From Avoscillospira sp945864925 (lineage in GTDB: Bacteria > Bacillota > Clostridia > Oscillospirales > Oscillospiraceae), in NCBI GenBank assembly GCA_945830595.1, contig CALZZH010000091.1:1-8754 (forward strand): a DNA stretch of 8,754 nt, read 5' to 3'. Position numbers and translations under genes: made by a program. Under the pieces are notes generated by a model, which was not told where the DNA came from, searched no databases, and was given only the letters and a program-made list of their open reading frames with translations. This document shows positions 6,089 to 8,754 of this stretch, piece after piece (the stretch's first letter is position 1; each line of letters starts with the position of its first letter).

Positions 6089-7011
6089 TATTGTGCGCCG
6101 CGAAGGTATTCCTCCGCATAGTGGGCGGCCACAGCACCGTCGGCAGCGGCGGTCACGGCCTGGCGCAGAGCTTTGGTTCGGACGTCTCCGGCGGCAAAGA
6201 CACCGGGGATGCTGGTGCGGGTGGTTTCGTCGGCGATCAGATAGCCTGCACTGTCCAGTTCCAGCTGCCCCTGCAGCAGCGCAGTGGCAGGTACGCGGCC
6301 AATACAGAGGAACACGCCGTCACAGGGGAGCTCGGCTTCCGCGCCGCTGAGCAGATCCCGCAGACGCAGTCCCAGAAGGCGGTCGGATCCCAGGAACTGA
6401 ATCACGGTGGTGTTCCAGCGAAACTCCACATTGGGAGCTTCCAGCAGGGCCTGATGCTCGATGCTCGCAGCCCGCAGAGTGTCCCGGCGGTGTATCAGAA
6501 TCACCTTTTTGCACAGCCGTGACAGCAGCAGAGCGTCTGCCGCGGCTGTGCTGCCGCCTCCCACCACCGCCACGGTTTTGCCGCGGTAAAACATACCGTC
6601 GCAGGCGGCGCAGTAGCTGACGCCCCGGCCGGTCAGGGCTTGTTCTTTGGGCAGGCCCAGCCTTCGGGGATTGGCCCCGGTGGCGACGATCACCGCCCGG
6701 CCTTGAAAGACGCCCGCGCTGGTGTGGACCGTTTTCAGGGGGCGGTTCAGCTCCAAGGCTGTGACCTCGGCCAGCTGTGTCCGGGCACCGAAACGCTCAG
6801 CGCCCTGCCGCATTCGCTGCCCCAGCTCAAAGCCGTCAATTCCTTCGGGGAAACCGGGATAATTGTCCACCTGCGTGGTCAGGGCAATCTGCCCGCCGGC
6901 GGAAAGCTGCTCCAGCACCAGGGTGCGCAGTCCGGCTCTGGCACAGTAGAGCGCAGCGGAATAGCCGGCGGGGCCTCCGCCGGCAATGAGAACGTCCCAA
7001 TGCGGCTCCAT
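6088..7011 (-). CDS. trxB: Thioredoxin reductase (NADPH, FAD)
   Basis: 307 residues, the standard low-molecular-weight size. It transfers electrons from NADPH through FAD and a redox disulfide to thioredoxin in the cytoplasm. Visible parts in order: FAD-binding GGGPAG (11-16), GGQIALTTQVDNYPGFP (39-55), redox-active CAAC (Cys134, Cys137) followed by DGMFYRGK, NADPH-binding GGGSTA (151-156) with HRRD (174-177), which favours NADPH over NADH, and the closing FAD motif GVFAAGDVR (270-278). The GGGSTA loop has Ser where Asn or Asp is usual; the glycine pattern is kept, so I expect activity. The start ATG is 3 bases after the thioredoxin stop, with GGGAG in the end of that gene as a likely ribosome site, so the two are translated together. 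Confidence is high for the enzyme class. Confidence 0.94.
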   Translation of the reverse strand: MEPHWDVLIAGGGPAGYSAALYCARAGLRTLVLEQLSAGGQIALTTQVDNYPGFPEGIDGFELGQRMRQGAERFGARTQLAEVTALELNRPLKTVHTSAGVFQGRAVIVATGANPRRLGLPKEQALTGRGVSYCAACDGMFYRGKTVAVVGGGSTAAADALLLSRLCKKVILIHRRDTLRAASIEHQALLEAPNVEFRWNTTVIQFLGSDRLLGLRLRDLLSGAEAELPCDGVFLCIGRVPATALLQGQLELDSAGYLIADETTRTSIPGVFAAGDVRTKALRQAVTAAADGAVAAHYAEEYLRGAQ

Positions 7012-7014
7012 CGC

Positions 7015-7329
7015 TTACAAATGCTCCCGCAGGAAGGCTTCGATCCGCGCTTTGGACTCCGGCGCGGTCAGGGAGGCTTCCGCCCGGCCGTCCCGGAAGA
7101 GCACCAGCGTGGGAATGACGTTGACGTGGTATTCCGCCGCCAGCTGCGGCAGGTCGTCAATGTTCACCTGGCCGGCCTGCAGCCGACCGGCGTAGTCCCC
7201 GGCAATTTCCTGAAAGACCGGATCCAGCCGCCGGCAGTGGACGCACCAGGGCGCCCAGAAGTCCACCAGCACCGGCCCGGCGTCAACGGCCTGACGAAAG
7301 CGCTCCAAATCAAAATGAACAGCAGACAT
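7015..7329 (-). CDS. trxA: Thioredoxin with atypical CVHC active site
   Basis: 104 residues, the normal size of a single thioredoxin fold. The usual landmarks are VLVDFWAPWC (20-29) with the buried Asp23, the cis-proline in VIPTLVLF (Pro73) and a Gly after the last strand (FRDG). The active site reads WCVHC (Cys29, Cys32) instead of the usual WCGPC. CxHC is best known from DsbA (CPHC), where the His makes the disulfide more oxidising, so this protein may have a higher redox potential or a different partner than a standard thioredoxin. Co-transcription with trxB implies it is still reduced by the reductase. There is no signal peptide, so it is cytoplasmic. The start at 7329 is set by AAAGGAG about 8 bases upstream; the open frame to 7371 adds residues unlike the family. 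Promoter not clear. Confidence 0.92.
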   Translation of the reverse strand: MSAVHFDLERFRQAVDAGPVLVDFWAPWCVHCRRLDPVFQEIAGDYAGRLQAGQVNIDDLPQLAAEYHVNVIPTLVLFRDGRAEASLTAPESKARIEAFLREHL

Positions 7330-7344
7330 CCAATCGCTCCTTTC

Positions 7345-7371
7345 CCGGTTAGGATGCCCGGAAACCGGCAT
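7345..7371. repeat. Overlapping inverted repeats in the trxA leader
   Basis: CCGGTT (7345-7350) pairs with AACCGG (7363-7368), and ATGCC(C)GG (7354-7361) can instead pair with CCGGCAT (7365-7371) with one bulged base. The two hairpins exclude each other. They lie just upstream of the trxA ribosome site on the minus strand and just left of the -35 box of the xdhC-like gene. They might be an operator or a leader structure; chance is also possible given the short arms. Confidence 0.3.
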
Positions 7372-7399
7372 TTACAAACCTGAAAAGTCTGTGTATACT
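7371..7399 (+). promoter_or_regulatory. Sigma-A-type promoter of the xdhC-like gene
   Basis: TTTACA (7371-7376), 17 bases, TATACT (7394-7399). Each box matches the consensus at 5 of 6 positions with ideal spacing. Transcription would begin near 7406, about 35 bases before the GTG start, leaving room for the AAAGGGGAG ribosome site at 7427-7434. It is the best promoter in the window. Confidence 0.75.
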
Positions 7400-7440
7400 A
7401 CAATTATCTGAAACAATCCGCAGGGAAAGGGGAGCTTTCT

Positions 7441-8454
7441 GTGAGAACCATGCTGAAAACCATGTCCGAACGCCTGTCTGCCGGGGAGGAACTGATCTTG
7501 GTGACGGTGACCGCCGCCTCCGGCGCGACACCCCGGGGAGCAGGGGCCCGCACGCTGGTGAACCGGGAGGGACGGATCTGCGGCACCATCGGCGGCGGCG
7601 CTGTGGAATTCCGCGCGATTCAGATGGCTCAACAGCTGCTGCAGGAGAGAAACTCCGGCCAGCACGATTTTTCCCTGACAAGAAATGACGTGGAGGATCT
7701 TGGCATGATCTGCGGCGGCGATGTGCGGGTATTTTTCCGCTATCTGCCGTCCCGTGACGAAAACGCCCTGGCCGTGACGGCGGAGGCCCTGCGGCAGTAT
7801 TCCCTGGGCCGCACCCTGTGGCTCCTGGATGATCTGGATGAGGGGGGCTGCCTGGGGCTCTGGACCCGGGAAGAGGGCTTCTTTGGCCTGGAAGGGCCTC
7901 TGTGGCTGACAGAGGAACTGACCCGCCGCCCCCACCGGGTCCAGCGGGAGGGCCGGGACTTCTTCGTGGAACAGATCAATGCGGCGGGCCGGGTGTATAT
8001 CTTCGGCGGCGGCCATGTGGCCCAGGAGCTGGAGCCGGTGCTGTCCCATGTGGGCTTCCGCTGCGTGGTGCTGGACGACCGGCCGGAGTTCACCCGCCGG
8101 GAGCTGTTCCCCACGGCGGAGGAGATCCGGCTGGTGGATTTCAACCGCCTGTCCGACTTTGTGACATTGGGAGAAGAGGACTATGTCTGCGTCATGACCC
8201 GGGGGCATGCCTATGATACAGCTGTGCAGGCCCAGATTCTGCGGCAGAAGCCTGCCTATGTGGGTGTCATCGGCAGCCGGGCCAAGGCAGCCGGAGTACG
8301 GAAACGGCTTCTGGAGGAATTCGGACTGACAGAAGCGGAAGTGAACCGCATCACCACGCCCATTGGCCTGGCGATCCAGGCGGAGACACCGGCGGAGATC
8401 GCGATTTCCACCGCCGCCCAGCTGATTCAGGTCCGGGCAAACCGGAACAGATGA
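7441..8454 (+). CDS. xdhC: XdhC-family molybdenum hydroxylase maturation protein
   Basis: 337 residues with both XdhC domains. In Rhodobacter, XdhC binds molybdenum cofactor, holds it for sulfuration and delivers it to xanthine dehydrogenase. N-terminal domain (about 5-100): TPRGAGARTLV (30-40), GTIGGGAVE (48-56) and MICGG (89-93) with the conserved Cys91. C-terminal Rossmann-like domain (about 180-330): VYIFGGGHVA (185-194), VVLDDRPEFT (209-218), MTRGHAYD (252-259), YVGVIGSRAK (273-282) and TPIGLAIQAETPAEIAISTAAQLI (306-329). The start is GTG 7441, 6 bases after GGGGAG; the in-frame ATG at 7450 would be 15 bases away, too far. No molybdenum hydroxylase, cofactor or selenium genes are visible nearby, so its client enzyme must be elsewhere or just outside the window. 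Some clostridial homologues belong to selenium-dependent hydroxylase clusters; that cannot be judged here. Confidence 0.92.
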   Translation: MRTMLKTMSERLSAGEELILVTVTAASGATPRGAGARTLVNREGRICGTIGGGAVEFRAIQMAQQLLQERNSGQHDFSLTRNDVEDLGMICGGDVRVFFRYLPSRDENALAVTAEALRQYSLGRTLWLLDDLDEGGCLGLWTREEGFFGLEGPLWLTEELTRRPHRVQREGRDFFVEQINAAGRVYIFGGGHVAQELEPVLSHVGFRCVVLDDRPEFTRRELFPTAEEIRLVDFNRLSDFVTLGEEDYVCVMTRGHAYDTAVQAQILRQKPAYVGVIGSRAKAAGVRKRLLEEFGLTEAEVNRITTPIGLAIQAETPAEIAISTAAQLIQVRANRNR

Positions 8455-8606
8455 ATCAAAACGTCCTCGGGAAAGTGCGGTGTTCATAAGACAGTTAACA
8501 GCTTCAGTAGTTTACACGGCTGTGGTTGTTCTTGCTTTTTTGCTGCTATAGGATAATATGGAGCCGAGCAAATCTACAAATCGGAAGTTGTGAAGAGGAT
8601 ATGTGT
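8455..8606. other. AT-richer intergenic stretch
   Basis: No clear terminator follows the xdhC-like gene. The stretch is visibly richer in A and T than the rest of the window. GGATAATATG (8551-8560) could be a -10 region for the next gene, but no good -35 box sits 16-18 bases upstream; TTGTTC at 8526-8531 is 20 bases away. A 23-codon frame with a hydrophobic tail (GTG 8480 to TAG 8551) is noted under findings but not called as a gene. Confidence 0.5.
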
Positions 8607-8754
8607 ATGATGAAAAAGAAGATAACAATTCGTCCGGAAGAACATAAAGACTATAAGAGTATTGTTTCTCTAATTTTGCGTTCGTTCCAGGAAGGAACCG
8701 ACTATTCTGATGGAACCGATATTATTGCATTAGTGGAGGAAATCAGAGATTCAA
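8607..8754 (+). CDS. GNAT family N-acetyltransferase (3' end outside window)
   Basis: Only the first 49 codons are present. They begin MMKKKITIRPEEHKDYKSI, followed by VSLILRSFQEGTDYSDGTD and IIALVEEIRDS. This is the first strand and helix pair of a GNAT fold (xIR.E...DY..I..l....F......E..LV..LR), closest in my memory to YhbS-like acetyltransferases. The acetyl-CoA site (Q/RxxGxG/A) lies beyond the window, so activity and substrate cannot be judged. Of three in-frame ATGs (8601, 8607, 8610), 8607 is best placed behind AGAGG at 8594-8598 (8 bases). Its codons are clearly more AT-rich than those of every other gene here, which could reflect recent transfer. Family fairly likely; function open. 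Confidence 0.65.
   Translation, partial: MMKKKITIRPEEHKDYKSIVSLILRSFQEGTDYSDGTDIIALVEEIRDS

Noticed and set aside
7372..8487. 371-codon open frame on the minus strand opposite the xdhC-like gene
   Set aside because: The plus-strand gene has all XdhC motifs, a promoter and a ribosome site. The antisense product is rich in H, Q, P and A with no family features.
8558..8593. 11-codon ATG frame (MEPSKSTNRKL) ahead of the GNAT gene as a leader peptide
   Set aside because: It has no ribosome site, no repeated regulatory codons and no attenuator hairpin after it.
1..8754. CRISPR arrays, tRNA or rRNA genes, insertion sequences, phage or integrase genes
   Set aside because: No regularly spaced direct repeats, cloverleaf-like segments, transposase motifs or terminal inverted repeats were seen on reading both strands.

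Overview
The window looks like ordinary chromosome from a GC-rich, low-complexity-free member of the Bacillota, most likely a gut clostridium of the Oscillospiraceae/Ruminococcaceae type. The reasons are strong AGGAGG-type ribosome binding sites, the DUF975 and VanZ families, a clostridial-type TldD motif (HESFGHKSESD) and a CsoR-like remnant. This assignment is an inference from gene content and codon style, not a database result. No tRNA, rRNA, CRISPR array, insertion sequence or phage gene was seen.

Layout, left to right. (1) 1-1882, plus strand: the end of a DUF975 membrane protein, a VanZ-family membrane protein, a lipoprotein with a C-terminal Ig-like domain, and a 45-residue protein ending in PVQDADDL. 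A 17-bp perfect hairpin at 1885-1922 closes this block and serves the converging minus-strand operon as well. (2) 1926-5012, minus strand: the operon tldD - tldE(pmbA) - six-helix membrane protein. Its genes are tightly coupled (13-nt gap, then a 4-nt ATGA overlap). It encodes a TldD/TldE-type peptidase pair plus an unknown membrane partner. (3) 5089-5769, minus strand: trmO (TsaA family), a tRNA A37 modification enzyme with its own good promoter. (4) 5770-6087: no intact gene. This stretch holds the trmO promoter, a decayed plus-strand CsoR/FrmR-family metal-sensor gene with a frameshift, and the trxB terminator. (5) 6088-7329, minus strand: a thioredoxin with an unusual CVHC active site, followed by thioredoxin reductase in the same operon. 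(6) 7371-8454, plus strand: a strong sigma-A-type promoter and a stand-alone XdhC-family molybdenum-hydroxylase maturation protein, divergent from the thioredoxin operon. (7) 8455-8754: an AT-richer stretch leading into the start of a GNAT acetyltransferase that runs off the window.

How the genes work together: trxA and trxB form a complete NADPH-driven thiol-reducing pair. TldD and TldE are expected to form one heteromeric protease. The other genes are housekeeping or envelope functions with no visible link. I did not find convincing evidence for a new multi-gene system. The items most worth a second look are the CVHC thioredoxin, the CsoR-like pseudogene, the tldD/tldE/membrane-protein operon, the 45-residue conserved-looking protein and the terminator-like hairpin inside the first codons of the vanZ-like gene.
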